DNA of 64,000 nucleotides from Opitutaceae bacterium (GTDB taxonomy: Bacteria; Verrucomicrobiota; Verrucomicrobiia; Opitutales; Opitutaceae). Shown piece by piece: positions 19,168 through 27,692 of the stretch; position 1 is the first letter of the stretch, and each line of letters begins with the position of its first letter. Below the pieces are notes generated by a model that worked only from the letters and a program-made list of their open reading frames with translations, did not search any database and was not told the origin of the DNA. Position numbers and translations under genes: made by a program. The stretch lies in the NCBI GenBank assembly GCA_019634615.1, contig JAHCAZ010000019.1, positions 1-64,000 on the forward strand, read 5' to 3'.

Positions 19168-20193
19168 ATGCTCATCGTCTGCCAGGCCGGCTTCGAAAAC
19201 CTGCTCGTCCGCGAACTCGCGGCCGGTGGAGCGAAGGTCCTGGCCCAGGGTCCGGGGTGGGTGAGGGCGGAGTCGGCGCCCGCCGAGCTCGCCTTCGCGC
19301 ATTGGACCCTCGACGCCGAAAGCCCGGTGCAGGGCGATTCGGTCAATGCGCTGGCGCAGCAGATTGCCGATTCCTTTCTCCAGAGCCTGCAGGGTGAAAA
19401 GGTGACCGAGCCGTGGCCGTGCGTTTTCGGCGGGCCCGCCGAGCTCGTCGGCCTGGGGCGGCGGATCAGCAGTGTCGAGGCGGCGTTTTTCGAGCGGCTC
19501 AAGAAACGCATCGCCCGCGTGGCCAAGCTCGCCGTCGCCGACCTGCCGCGTGGCGTGGGCCCGGCCCGCGGCCTGGCGGTGTGGTTCACGGATTTCGGGG
19601 CGGCGGTGGTGGGGCGCAACTTGGCCATCAACGGTCCGCGGCGCATGGCCGACGACCCGCTCGCGCCGTCCCGCAGCTATCTCAAGGTCGAGGAGGCCTA
19701 CGTCGTGCTCGGCCGCGAACCGGCCGCCGGCGAGACCGTCGTCGATCTCGGGGCCGCGCCCGGTGGCTGGAGCTACAGCGCCGCCAAGCGCGGGGCCCGC
19801 GTCATCGCGATCGACAACGGCCCGCTGAAGGGCGGGGCGCTCGACCATCCGCACATCGAGCACCGGCGGGAGGACGCGTTCCGGTATCAGCCCTCCTTCG
19901 CCAAGGCTTCGGAGGGAGCAGCCCTTGAAAACAAGGGCTGCGACTGGTTGTTCTGCGACATGGTCGAGGAGCCGCATCACGTGCTGCGCTCGATCGTGGA
20001 GCCGTGGCTCGAGCGCGGCTGGTGCCGCCGGTTTGTCGTGAACCTCAAGTTTGGCCGCGTGGATCCGATCGCGCTGCTCCAGGAACTGCGCCAGCCCGGC
20101 TCCATCCTGCAGCGCTGCGCGCCGGGCCTGCGCATCCGGCACCTCTATCACGACCGCGAGGAGTTCACCCTCACGGGCGAGGTGGTGCCATAG
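19168..20193 (+). CDS. rlmM: RlmM-like 23S rRNA 2'-O-ribose methyltransferase with an in-frame palindromic insertion
   Basis: A 341-residue SAM methyltransferase resembling RlmM, which methylates C2498 of 23S rRNA in E. coli. An N-terminal THUMP-like part (MLIVCQAGFENLLVREL) precedes the Rossmann MTase with DLGAAPGGWSY (residue 193 on), DNGP, CDMVEEP and the catalytic-type NLKFGR, then YHDREEFT near the end. Between FRYQP and CDWLFCDMV there are about 15 residues (SFAKASEGAALENKG) where E. coli RlmM has only four. They are encoded by two perfect hairpins (19891-19940). The reading frame is intact and all motifs are present, so the protein is probably active. Confidence 0.88.
   Translation: MLIVCQAGFENLLVRELAAGGAKVLAQGPGWVRAESAPAELAFAHWTLDAESPVQGDSVNALAQQIADSFLQSLQGEKVTEPWPCVFGGPAELVGLGRRISSVEAAFFERLKKRIARVAKLAVADLPRGVGPARGLAVWFTDFGAAVVGRNLAINGPRRMADDPLAPSRSYLKVEEAYVVLGREPAAGETVVDLGAAPGGWSYSAAKRGARVIAIDNGPLKGGALDHPHIEHRREDAFRYQPSFAKASEGAALENKGCDWLFCDMVEEPHHVLRSIVEPWLERGWCRRFVVNLKFGRVDPIALLQELRQPGSILQRCAPGLRIRHLYHDREEFTLTGEVVP
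19891..19940. repeat. Palindromic element inserted in frame within rlmM
   Basis: Two hairpins stand side by side. The first is CCCTCC (19891-19896) / GGAGGG (19911-19916) with centre TTCGCCAAGGCTTC. The second is CAGCCCTTG (19919-19927) / CAAGGGCTG (19932-19940) with loop AAAA. Translated, the DNA reads PSFAKASEGAALENKG. A shorter intergenic copy of the first palindrome is at 5069-5096. Confidence 0.65.
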
Positions 20194-20325
20194 GCCGGGC
20201 GCGCGGCGTCGGCCGCCGGCCGGACGTGAAGGAAACTTATGCGTCCGCTGACTGAGCCTGAATGTTGCCGGAAGCCGAAGGAACCCTTCGACATGGCCGC
20301 CGCATGGGCGCAGGTTCGAGCGGAC

Positions 20326-20859
20326 ATGAAACGCCTCCGCCTCGGTCTTCTCCTCGTGTTGATGTTCGCGCCCTTCGCCGCCATGGCGGCCAATCCCGGG
20401 TTCGCCGGCCGCTGGCGCCTCGATCCTGCCCGCAGCTCCGCCCTCGATGGCTGGCATGCCGCCGACCTCGTCATCGCGCTCGACGGCACCCAGGTGGCGC
20501 TGACGTATCACATGACGTGGCGCACGACCAAATTCTCCGCCACCAACACGGTCGACACCGCGCAGCCGCAGGCGATCAAGGACTTCTTCCGCATCGAGCA
20601 GCGCCACATGGCCGTGTACCCGCGCGCGGGTGAAAGTGCCCAGGTGACCGCCGCCTGGCTGGATGCCGGCGAGACGCTGCGCGTCGAGGCCGCGGTGCCG
20701 GTCGGGATCTCGCAGGGCGAGGGGACGATGCGGGTCTACAACGAGTTCCGCCTGCTGGAGGGCGGCACCACGCTGCTGCTGATCGAGCTGCACAACACGC
20801 GGCACCGTCCGCTGGTCTACACGTTCACCAAGGTGCCGGCGGAGGCGGCGGCCAACTAA
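20326..20859 (+). CDS. Small exported beta-rich protein, partner of GxGYxYP protein (copy 1)
   Basis: A 177-residue protein with a signal peptide ending AAMAAN; ATG 20326 is chosen to give it (a 29-residue extension upstream is not signal-like). The mature part alternates short beta patterns and resembles a lipocalin-like or barrel fold: NPGFAGRWRLDP, ALDGWHAADLVIALDGTQVALTY, IEQRHMAVYP and RPLVYTFTKVPAEAA. I do not recognise a named family. A paralogue of the same size lies at 22601-23146. This gene ends 4 bp before the first GxGYxYP gene, so the two are translated together. Function unknown; a binding or accessory role for the larger protein is inference. Confidence 0.8.
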   Translation: MKRLRLGLLLVLMFAPFAAMAANPGFAGRWRLDPARSSALDGWHAADLVIALDGTQVALTYHMTWRTTKFSATNTVDTAQPQAIKDFFRIEQRHMAVYPRAGESAQVTAAWLDAGETLRVEAAVPVGISQGEGTMRVYNEFRLLEGGTTLLLIELHNTRHRPLVYTFTKVPAEAAAN

Positions 20860-20863
20860 GCCC

Positions 20864-22519
20864 ATGAAAAACCGATTCATTCTTGCCCTTCTTGTTCTGA
20901 GCCTGGCCGGCGGCTTCGCCCCGGTGTCGGCCGAAACCGCCCCAACCGCGCGCGAGGCGTGGATCATGCATTTCGACGGCGACTGGAAAAACGCCAGCGG
21001 CCTGCCCGAGAAGGCCATGCTGATCGGCCTCCAGGGCCTCGCCAACCGCACAGCCCCGCGGCTCTACATCGCCCATGCGCCCGACTTCCCGTGGGAGATC
21101 ACGGTGCCCCTGGCGGATTTCTACACGCGCAAGCACGGCGTGAAGTTCACCGAGCTGAAGACCGCCGACGAGGCGCTGACGCTGTTCGCGGCGAGCGCGA
21201 AGGGCTATGTCGTCTGGGACACCGCGGTCATGCCGACCCTCAACGTCGCCTACACGATCGCCGGCCTCGAGGACGCCATCGTCGTCACCCCGGCGCTCAT
21301 CCCGCTGGCCGAGCGCCACGGGCTGAAGCGGATCGACGACCTGCGCGGCCGCTACGACGGCATGACGGACACGCAGATCTACGCCGACGCCAAGACCCGC
21401 TACTTCGCGCGCTGCAACCCCGACATGATCATGCTCATGGGCGGGCACGCGGGCGACATGCGCATCCCGGGCATCGCCGACTGGGGCGTGCGGCAGCGCA
21501 TGTTCTTCCACGACCTGTCGGGCAACCCCGCGCACAAGGACGAGGTCGCGCTCGCCATGGAGCTTTACGGCGCGATGAATCCCGGCGCCTTCGTCTTCGG
21601 CTGGCACTCGTACGTGAAGGACACCGAGGAGCAGCACACGACGCTGACCTCGACCTTCGGGCTCCGGATGGACGGCCTGCAGAGCCTGCCCAACCACAGC
21701 TTCAACAGCCAGTTCACCTTCACGCCGGGCTTCAAGTTCCAGAACCAGCACCACGTCGACCGGGACACGAAGCTCGTGGCGGAAAAGAAGGTCTATCTCG
21801 CCTTCGTGCAGTCCGACGGCATCGGCCTCGGGGTGTGGACCAAGCCGGGCCGCGGGAAGCTCCAACTCGCCTGGGGCGCCATCCCGAGCTGGCTGGAGTT
21901 CGCCCCGGCGGCCCTCGAGTATTTTCAGGAGTCGGCCACGCCGGCGGACTACTTCATCGGCGGCCTCTCGGGCCCGTCCTACATGTATCCCAACCACATC
22001 CCGGCCGACCGCTTTGACGGCCTGATGCGCGAGGCCGTGCGCCAGATGGAGGTGCTCGACGAGCGGATCTTCGAGATCCTCGATAATTCCGCCGCCGACG
22101 GCAACGTGGGCAACGCCGACCTGACCAAGGAGACGGTGGACCGCTATTACGCCGCGTTCCCGAACGTCATCGGCTTCATCAATGGCTACGGCCCGGCCCG
22201 CACCTTCGACCTGCGCAACGGGGTCCCGATGATCTCGTACGACTACTACATCGACCCGCGGCGGCCGCGCGAGGAGGTGGCCGCGGACCTGCAGGAGTTG
22301 ATCACGATCAATCGGAACCGGCCGTATTTCTGCCTGGTGCACGTGCGCGAGTCGAACGACGTCAACAGCCTCGTGGAGGTGACCAAGCAACTCCATGGCC
22401 CGATCGAGATCGTGCCGGTGGACACCTTCATGAAGCTCGCGGCGAGCAATCAGACCTACCGGACCCGCTACCAGCTGCCGACGGATCCCAAGCACTTCGA
22501 GGGTTTCCGCCGCGAGTAG
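20864..22519 (+). CDS. GxGYxYP family exported protein (copy 1)
   Basis: A 551-residue protein with a signal peptide (MKNRFILALLVLSLAGGFAPVSA). It matches the GxGYxYP family (putative glycoside-hydrolase-like C-terminal domain): an N-terminal part with LQGLANRTAPRLYI, and the namesake region in LSGPSYMYPNHIP, where the family G-x-G-Y-x-Y-P reads G-P-S-Y-M-Y-P (second Gly is Ser). Acidic residues in DNSAADGNVGNADLTKE, SYDYYIDPR and ESNDVNSLVEVT are strongly kept between both copies. It probably acts on periplasmic or outer glycans; activity is not proven for this family. It is the second gene of a duplicated pair. Confidence 0.85.
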   Translation: MKNRFILALLVLSLAGGFAPVSAETAPTAREAWIMHFDGDWKNASGLPEKAMLIGLQGLANRTAPRLYIAHAPDFPWEITVPLADFYTRKHGVKFTELKTADEALTLFAASAKGYVVWDTAVMPTLNVAYTIAGLEDAIVVTPALIPLAERHGLKRIDDLRGRYDGMTDTQIYADAKTRYFARCNPDMIMLMGGHAGDMRIPGIADWGVRQRMFFHDLSGNPAHKDEVALAMELYGAMNPGAFVFGWHSYVKDTEEQHTTLTSTFGLRMDGLQSLPNHSFNSQFTFTPGFKFQNQHHVDRDTKLVAEKKVYLAFVQSDGIGLGVWTKPGRGKLQLAWGAIPSWLEFAPAALEYFQESATPADYFIGGLSGPSYMYPNHIPADRFDGLMREAVRQMEVLDERIFEILDNSAADGNVGNADLTKETVDRYYAAFPNVIGFINGYGPARTFDLRNGVPMISYDYYIDPRRPREEVAADLQELITINRNRPYFCLVHVRESNDVNSLVEVTKQLHGPIEIVPVDTFMKLAASNQTYRTRYQLPTDPKHFEGFRRE

Positions 22520-22600
22520 TCGGCCGGGCTGAATTTTCGCGAATTTTCTCACGGTTCGCGTGGACACGCGCGGCGGCGCCGGGTTAAGTGGCCGTTCCCT

Positions 22601-23146
22601 ATGAACCTGACCGCATGCAAACGAATGATCGCCGGCGGACTGCTGGCGCTTGGGCTCGCCACCGCCGCAATGGCGGCCAATCCCGCCCTGGCCGGACGCT
22701 GGCGCTATGAGCCGACGCTGAGCACCGCCCTCGACGGCTGGCACAAGATGGACCTCGTCATCGCCCTCGAAGGCACGAAGGTCGCCGTGACCCACGACAT
22801 GCTTTGGATCCGCAGCAAGGTCGTCGCCACCAACACCTACGACACCGCCCGGGCCGTCGAGGCGAAGGATTACTTCCGCGTCGAGCAGCGGCACATGGCC
22901 GTCTATCCCGCAAAGGGCGGCGTCACCACCGCGACCGCGGCATGGATCGACGGCGATCGCGTGCTGCGGACCGAGGCGTTCACCCCGGTCGAGGTCTCGC
23001 AGGGCAACGTCACCATGCGCATCACGAGCGAGTACCGCGTCAGCGAGACCGGCGACACGCTCACCGTGATCGAGCTCCACTCCACGCGGAACCGTCCGCT
23101 CGTCTATGTCTTCAAGAAGGTGCCGGCGGAGGCGGCCAAGAACTGA
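22601..23146 (+). CDS. Small exported beta-rich protein, partner of GxGYxYP protein (copy 2)
   Basis: A 181-residue paralogue of the gene at 20326, about half identical by eye: AANPALAGRWRYEP, ALDGWHKMDLVIALEGTKVAVTHDM, VEQRHMAVYP, RPLVYVFKKVPAEAAKN. A signal peptide is present (MIAGGLLALGLATAAMAAN). ATG 22601 follows an 81-bp spacer after copy 1 of the larger gene; the spacer has two AATTTTC repeats around CGCG. The small gene ends 5 bp before the larger paralogue. No enzyme motif is visible. Confidence 0.8.
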   Translation: MNLTACKRMIAGGLLALGLATAAMAANPALAGRWRYEPTLSTALDGWHKMDLVIALEGTKVAVTHDMLWIRSKVVATNTYDTARAVEAKDYFRVEQRHMAVYPAKGGVTTATAAWIDGDRVLRTEAFTPVEVSQGNVTMRITSEYRVSETGDTLTVIELHSTRNRPLVYVFKKVPAEAAKN

Positions 23147-23151
23147 TCCCC

Positions 23152-24813
23152 ATGAAAAAGCTGATCTCTTTCCTCACCCTTGCCCTCGCCACGGCTCTCG
23201 TCGCCCCGGCGGCCGAACCTGCCGCCACGGCCGCTCCGGCGGCCAAGCAGGCCTGGTCGATGAACTTCGACCTCGACTGGACCGTCGCCGGCGGGCTGCC
23301 CGAGAAGGCGCTGCTCGTCAGCCTGCAGGGCCTCGCCAACCGGACGTCCCCGCAATTCTACATTGTCCATCCCCCGCAGTACCAGTGGGAGATCACGGGT
23401 CCGCTCTTCGAATTCTACCAGCGCAAGCACGGCGTGCAGTTCACCGAGCTCCCCACCGCCGACGCCGCCCTGGCGCAGTTCAAGTCGGCCGCCAAGGGCT
23501 ACGTCGTCTGGGACAAGACGGTCGGCGCCTCGCTCAACGTGGCGTTCACCATCGCCGGCCTCGAGGACGCCGTGGTCGTGTCCGAGGAACTGATCCCGCT
23601 CGTCGAGAAGCACGGCCTGAAGCCCATCGACGACCTGCGCGGCCGCTACACCGGCCAGACCGATGACGTCATCTACCAGGACGCCTACGACAAGTACTGG
23701 GCGCGCTGCGCCAAGGACCGCATCATGCTCATGGGCGGCCACGTCGGCGCGGTCCGCATGCCGGGCATGGCCGACTGGGGCGTGCGCGAGAAGATGTTCT
23801 TCCACGACCTCTCCGCCAACCCGAAGCACACGAAGGAACTCGCGTTGAACCGCCGCCTGCTCTCCGAGATCGAGCCGGGCGGCTACGTCTTCGGCTGGCA
23901 CTCGTACGGCAAGGACACGGAGGAGCAGTACACGACGCTCCTCTCGACCTATGGCCTCCGCATGGAGGGCCTGCACAACCTCCCGAACCTGAGCTTCAAC
24001 TGCCAGTTCACCTTCACGCCGGGCTTCAAGTTCACCAACAACCACCACGTGGCGAAGGACGCGAAGCTGACGGCGGAGCCGAAGGTTTACCTCGCGTTCG
24101 TGCAGTCCGACTCGATCGGCATCGGCGTCTGGACCAAGCCCGGCCGCGGCAAGCTGCCGTTCGCCTGGCAGGTGACGATGAACTGGACCGAGTTCTCACC
24201 CGCGGCGCTCGAGTATTTCCACGAGTCGGCCACGCCCAACGACTACTTCATCGGCGGCCTCTCGGGCCCGGGCTACATGTATCCCAACCACATCCCGCCG
24301 GAGCGCTTCCCGCTGCTCATGGAGCGCGCCAACAAGCTGATGGCGATGCTCGACGAGCACGTGATGGAGATCATGGACAACTCGGCCGCCGACGGAAATG
24401 TCGGCAACGCCGATCTCACCAAGGAGACCGTGGACCGCTATTATGCCGCGTTTCCGAACGTGATCGGCTTCATCAACGGCTACGGCCCGGCCCGCACGCG
24501 CGACCTGCGCGACACGCGGCCGATGATCTCGTACGACTACTACATCGACCCGCGTCGCCCGCGCGCCGAGGTGGCGGCCGACCTGAACGAGCTCATCGCC
24601 CTCAATGCCAAGCGGCCCTACTTCCTGCTGATCCATGTCCGCGAGTCGAACGACGTGAACAGCCTCGTCGAGGTCACCAAGCAGCTCGAGGGTCCGATCG
24701 AGATCGTGCCGGTGGATGTCTTCCTGAAGCTCGCGGCGAGCAACAAGACCTACACCACGCGCTATCAGGATCCGGAGGAGCCGAAGCACTTCTCGGGATA
24801 TCCTAAGGAGTAG
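23152..24813 (+). CDS. GxGYxYP family exported protein (copy 2)
   Basis: A 553-residue protein with a signal peptide (MKKLISFLTLALATALVAPAA), roughly two-thirds identical by eye to the product of 20864-22519. Here the namesake motif is canonical, LSGPGYMYP. Conserved blocks shared by both copies include GFINGYGPART, SYDYYIDPRRPR, HVRESNDVNSLVEVTKQL and EIVPVD. ATG 23152 starts 5 bp after the small partner. The next gene (24878) is an unrelated rRNA methyltransferase, so the module ends here. The substrate and whether both copies are active cannot be read from the sequence. Confidence 0.85.
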   Translation: MKKLISFLTLALATALVAPAAEPAATAAPAAKQAWSMNFDLDWTVAGGLPEKALLVSLQGLANRTSPQFYIVHPPQYQWEITGPLFEFYQRKHGVQFTELPTADAALAQFKSAAKGYVVWDKTVGASLNVAFTIAGLEDAVVVSEELIPLVEKHGLKPIDDLRGRYTGQTDDVIYQDAYDKYWARCAKDRIMLMGGHVGAVRMPGMADWGVREKMFFHDLSANPKHTKELALNRRLLSEIEPGGYVFGWHSYGKDTEEQYTTLLSTYGLRMEGLHNLPNLSFNCQFTFTPGFKFTNNHHVAKDAKLTAEPKVYLAFVQSDSIGIGVWTKPGRGKLPFAWQVTMNWTEFSPAALEYFHESATPNDYFIGGLSGPGYMYPNHIPPERFPLLMERANKLMAMLDEHVMEIMDNSAADGNVGNADLTKETVDRYYAAFPNVIGFINGYGPARTRDLRDTRPMISYDYYIDPRRPRAEVAADLNELIALNAKRPYFLLIHVRESNDVNSLVEVTKQLEGPIEIVPVDVFLKLAASNKTYTTRYQDPEEPKHFSGYPKE

Positions 24814-24877
24814 AATGCAAGATCGGGCGGGTCACCGACCCGCCCACCTTGGCATTGCCCCGCGTGCGGGCGGCCCC

Positions 24878-25627
24878 ATGCTGCCCGCATTGAAACCCAA
24901 GGAACTCACGATCTGCGGCCTGGCGGCGGTGCGGGCGCGCTTTCAGCGCGATGCCGGGTCGATTCAGCGGTTGTACTTTGACTATGCGACCGGCCGGAAG
25001 CTCGGCCTGATGTGCAAGGCCCTGGCGGCGCAGCGGAAAATCTACCGCTGCGTCGAGCCGGCGGAACTGGAGAAGATCGCCGGCTCCGTGCACCATGGCG
25101 GCGTGATTGCCGTGGTGACGGCACCGGTGCTGCGCACACCGACGGCCGCCGACCTGCGTGCCTGGGCTGGCCGGCGCGAGCCGGTGCTCGTGCTCGATCG
25201 CATCGGCAACGCCCACAATCTCGGCGCCATCGCCCGGACCGCGGCGTTCTTCGGCGTCAAACACTTGGTCGTGACCGACGATCCCGCGGCCGCGCGGCCC
25301 AACGACGCCGCCTATCGCGTGGCCGAGGGCGGACTCGAGGCCGTCACCGCCTGGCTCGTCGCCGACCTGCCGGCCTGCCTCAAGGCGTTGGCCGACGCGG
25401 GCTACGAGGTGATCGGCGCCGCGACGCGCGGAGGTCGCCCGGAGGCCAATCGCAGTGCCGTGAAGCCGGTCGCCCTGGTGCTGGGCAACGAGGAGCAGGG
25501 TCTCGCCCCTGAAGTGGCCAAGGCGTGCACCCGGCTGGTGACCATCCCCGGTGCCGGCGCGGTGGAGTCGCTCAACGTCTCCGTCGCCGGTGCCGTGCTC
25601 CTCTGGGAACTGATCGGCCGCCGTTGA
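24878..25627 (+). CDS. SpoU/TrmH family RNA 2'-O-methyltransferase (RlmB-like)
   Basis: A 249-residue SpoU-class methyltransferase with a trefoil knot. An N-terminal substrate-binding part (about 1-100, with KAIYRC-type beta pattern around HGGVIAVV) precedes the knot motifs: NAHNLGAIARTAAFFGV (motif 1), LVLGNEEQGL (motif 2) and IPGAGAVESLNVSVAGAVLLWE (motif 3). ATG 24878 is chosen; an upstream extension is not conserved-looking. Such enzymes methylate ribose 2'-OH in rRNA or tRNA. It is monocistronic here. Confidence 0.92.
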   Translation: MLPALKPKELTICGLAAVRARFQRDAGSIQRLYFDYATGRKLGLMCKALAAQRKIYRCVEPAELEKIAGSVHHGGVIAVVTAPVLRTPTAADLRAWAGRREPVLVLDRIGNAHNLGAIARTAAFFGVKHLVVTDDPAAARPNDAAYRVAEGGLEAVTAWLVADLPACLKALADAGYEVIGAATRGGRPEANRSAVKPVALVLGNEEQGLAPEVAKACTRLVTIPGAGAVESLNVSVAGAVLLWELIGRR

Positions 25628-25637
25628 CGGTCGGGCC

Positions 25638-26477
25638 CTAACTCTTGCCGATCAGGCGCTGCCACCACGGCCGGGGCTCGGCCAAACCTTTTACCTGTGG
25701 CAACGGGGATTCCGGCACGCCCAACAGGGGCTCAAAGTGCCCGGCCTTCTTGTAGAGAATGACCACGTCCTGCATGCCCCAGGCTTCCTCGAGGTAGGCG
25801 CGCACGATCACATCCGGGTAGCGCTGCAGCACGCGCATGAGCCACTCAGGTGAACTGAGGGCGAGGCCGTAGTCCTCCTCCGGGTTGCTCTCGAAATAGC
25901 GCTGGTAGGCAAACCCGCTGCGGGCGAATTCCTCCAGCAGCGCGGGCTTGTCGATGTTCTCCGCGATGTTGCGCCGCCCGCGGGCCAGCAGGCTCGGCAC
26001 CGTGCGGCCCTGCGTGGAGAAGACGATGACGCCGCACTCGCGGGTCCACCGGATCAGGCAGTCGAGAGTGCGGAGCCAGCGCTCCTGGTTGAGATGTGTG
26101 ACCAGCGACCCCACCCAGATCAGGTCGAATTGCGCCTGAAACGGCAGCTCGCGCAGGTCGGGCTGGGAATAGACGGGTTGGGCGCGGAACTGGCGGGCGC
26201 AGAAATCCACGCCGCTGCGATCGAGGTCGCACGCCGTGATGTTGGCGTAGCCGTAATGGGCGCGGAGCCAGCGCAGGACCCGGCCATGGCCGCAGGGCAG
26301 GTCGAGGATGTCGGGGTAGTGCGGCTTGTCGCAGAGGACGCTCGAGAAGTGGATGAGCTCCAGCGCGCGCCGCCCGAGGTCGAAATACTGCTCCTCCAAT
26401 CCGGCCGAGACCATGCCGTCATCAGACGCGAGGGTCCGGTCGACGGGCAGTTGGGAGAAGTCGTAGAGCGGGCGCAT
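25638..26477 (-). CDS. Class I SAM-dependent methyltransferase
   Basis: A 279-residue protein with a SAM fold: motif I ILDLPCGHGRVLRWL near residue 59, the acidic loop ACDLDRSGVDFC, and FDLIWVGSLVTHL. The start ATG 26477 (MRPLYDFSQLP) is used because residues upstream read into the neighbouring gene's frame shadow. The target is unknown; a C-terminal arm (AYLEEAWGMQDVVILYKKAG) is common in small-molecule or glycan methyltransferases. It is convergent with the SpoU gene (10-bp gap) and 17 bp after the beta-helix gene on the same strand. Confidence 0.85.
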   Translation of the reverse strand: MRPLYDFSQLPVDRTLASDDGMVSAGLEEQYFDLGRRALELIHFSSVLCDKPHYPDILDLPCGHGRVLRWLRAHYGYANITACDLDRSGVDFCARQFRAQPVYSQPDLRELPFQAQFDLIWVGSLVTHLNQERWLRTLDCLIRWTRECGVIVFSTQGRTVPSLLARGRRNIAENIDKPALLEEFARSGFAYQRYFESNPEEDYGLALSSPEWLMRVLQRYPDVIVRAYLEEAWGMQDVVILYKKAGHFEPLLGVPESPLPQVKGLAEPRPWWQRLIGKS

Positions 26478-26494
26478 GCCAGGCCAAGCTCGCG

Positions 26495-27685
26495 TCAAGC
26501 CGACGGCGGGCGCAAGCGGAGAATTGGCGCGGCGGCCGCCGCTGGCAGGGAGCGGCGCAGGGAGCCGCTCTGGGGCGCCGGCGCGTACGGGCGCACCGAG
26601 GGTTGGCGTTCGCGGGCGTGGTGCTGCAGGACCTCGTAGACCTGGTTGGGATCGTCCGCGGTGCTGAACGCCCGTTCGCCGGGACCGTAGTCGCGGGTCA
26701 CCGTGCACAGGTACAGGAGATTGCCCGGCCCTGGCGGAGCCTCGCGCGCCTCCGCGTTGCCGGGCGACAGCGGCGGCCGCAGCAGCCACGCCGGCACGGC
26801 GATCGCGCAGTGCTCGAACAGGTTGTCGCGGGTGCCCGCACCGTGGACGCGGAGATCGATCTCGAAACGCGAATCGGCCACGACGTTGTAACGGCACGGG
26901 GCCCCCGCGGCCCCGCCGTGGAGCACGAAGGTGTTGATGTCCCGCACGCGCAGGCCGGTGAGCCGGACGCCGGTGCTGCGGACGAGGTTGAGCAGCCCGG
27001 AGCCCGGGCCGCGGTTGTGGGCGCCCTCGATCACGACTTCATCGACGGTGACCCGCTCGCAATCGCCCACGACCAGCGGATGCGAGCCGGAGTTGAGGAT
27101 CAGGCTGCGGGCCACCCAGCAGTCGCGCGCTGCCGTGATCGCCACGGAGACGACGTGCAGGTCGCGGCGGCCGGCCGGGTCGTCTCCGTAGGCGGCCTTG
27201 GTGCGCCGCGGGTCGGTCGGCGCCGGCAGGGTCGGATCGAAGATCACCGTCACGTCCTCCAGCCCGGAGCGCTCCACGGCGGCCAGCTCGATCCCGCTGG
27301 TCCAGGCGGCGGGATCGTCGATCGCGGCGCCCGCCGGGCGGGTGCCGCGCAGGTGCAGCACCAGGCGGGTGCGAACGCGGTCGGTCCCGCGGATGATGAC
27401 GCCCGAGCGCAGGCGCAGGGTCCGATGCAGCGGGTAATCGCCATCGCGCAGGAGGACGACGCCGCCGGTGGATGCGGCGGCGTTGACCGCGGCCTGCACG
27501 TCATCGCCGGGCCGCAGGGTGGCGACCACGGGCGCGGTGGTTGAATCCCCGGCGGCAGCGCCCGCGCGGGCCCACGACGCCGAGGCCGGAAAGGCCGCGT
27601 CGGCGGCGACATCCCGCGCCGGGGATCCCGGGGCTGAGATTGGGGCGAGAGCCAGCAGGGCAGCGGCGAGACGAAGGCGGTTCAT
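26495..27685 (-). CDS. Exported right-handed beta-helix (pectate-lyase-like) protein
   Basis: A 396-residue protein with a signal peptide (MNRLRLAAALLALAPISAPG). The pattern DDVQAAVNAAASTGGVVLLRDGDYPLHRTLRLRSGVIIRG is the classic entry of polysaccharide-lyase/Pectate_lyase_3-type beta-helices, followed by stacked repeats (VARSLILNSGSHPLVVGDCERVTVDEVVIEGAHN). The C terminus is alanine/proline rich. It probably binds or cleaves polysaccharide in the periplasm or outside. Catalytic residues cannot be fixed by eye. Confidence 0.8.
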   Translation of the reverse strand: MNRLRLAAALLALAPISAPGSPARDVAADAAFPASASWARAGAAAGDSTTAPVVATLRPGDDVQAAVNAAASTGGVVLLRDGDYPLHRTLRLRSGVIIRGTDRVRTRLVLHLRGTRPAGAAIDDPAAWTSGIELAAVERSGLEDVTVIFDPTLPAPTDPRRTKAAYGDDPAGRRDLHVVSVAITAARDCWVARSLILNSGSHPLVVGDCERVTVDEVVIEGAHNRGPGSGLLNLVRSTGVRLTGLRVRDINTFVLHGGAAGAPCRYNVVADSRFEIDLRVHGAGTRDNLFEHCAIAVPAWLLRPPLSPGNAEAREAPPGPGNLLYLCTVTRDYGPGERAFSTADDPNQVYEVLQHHARERQPSVRPYAPAPQSGSLRRSLPAAAAAPILRLRPPSA

Positions 27686-27692
27686 GGGCAGA

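Noticed and set aside
20825..23080. Minus-strand open frame of 751 codons opposite the GxGYxYP module
   Set aside because: Composition is that of a mirrored GC-rich gene; both plus-strand genes have signal peptides and paralogues.
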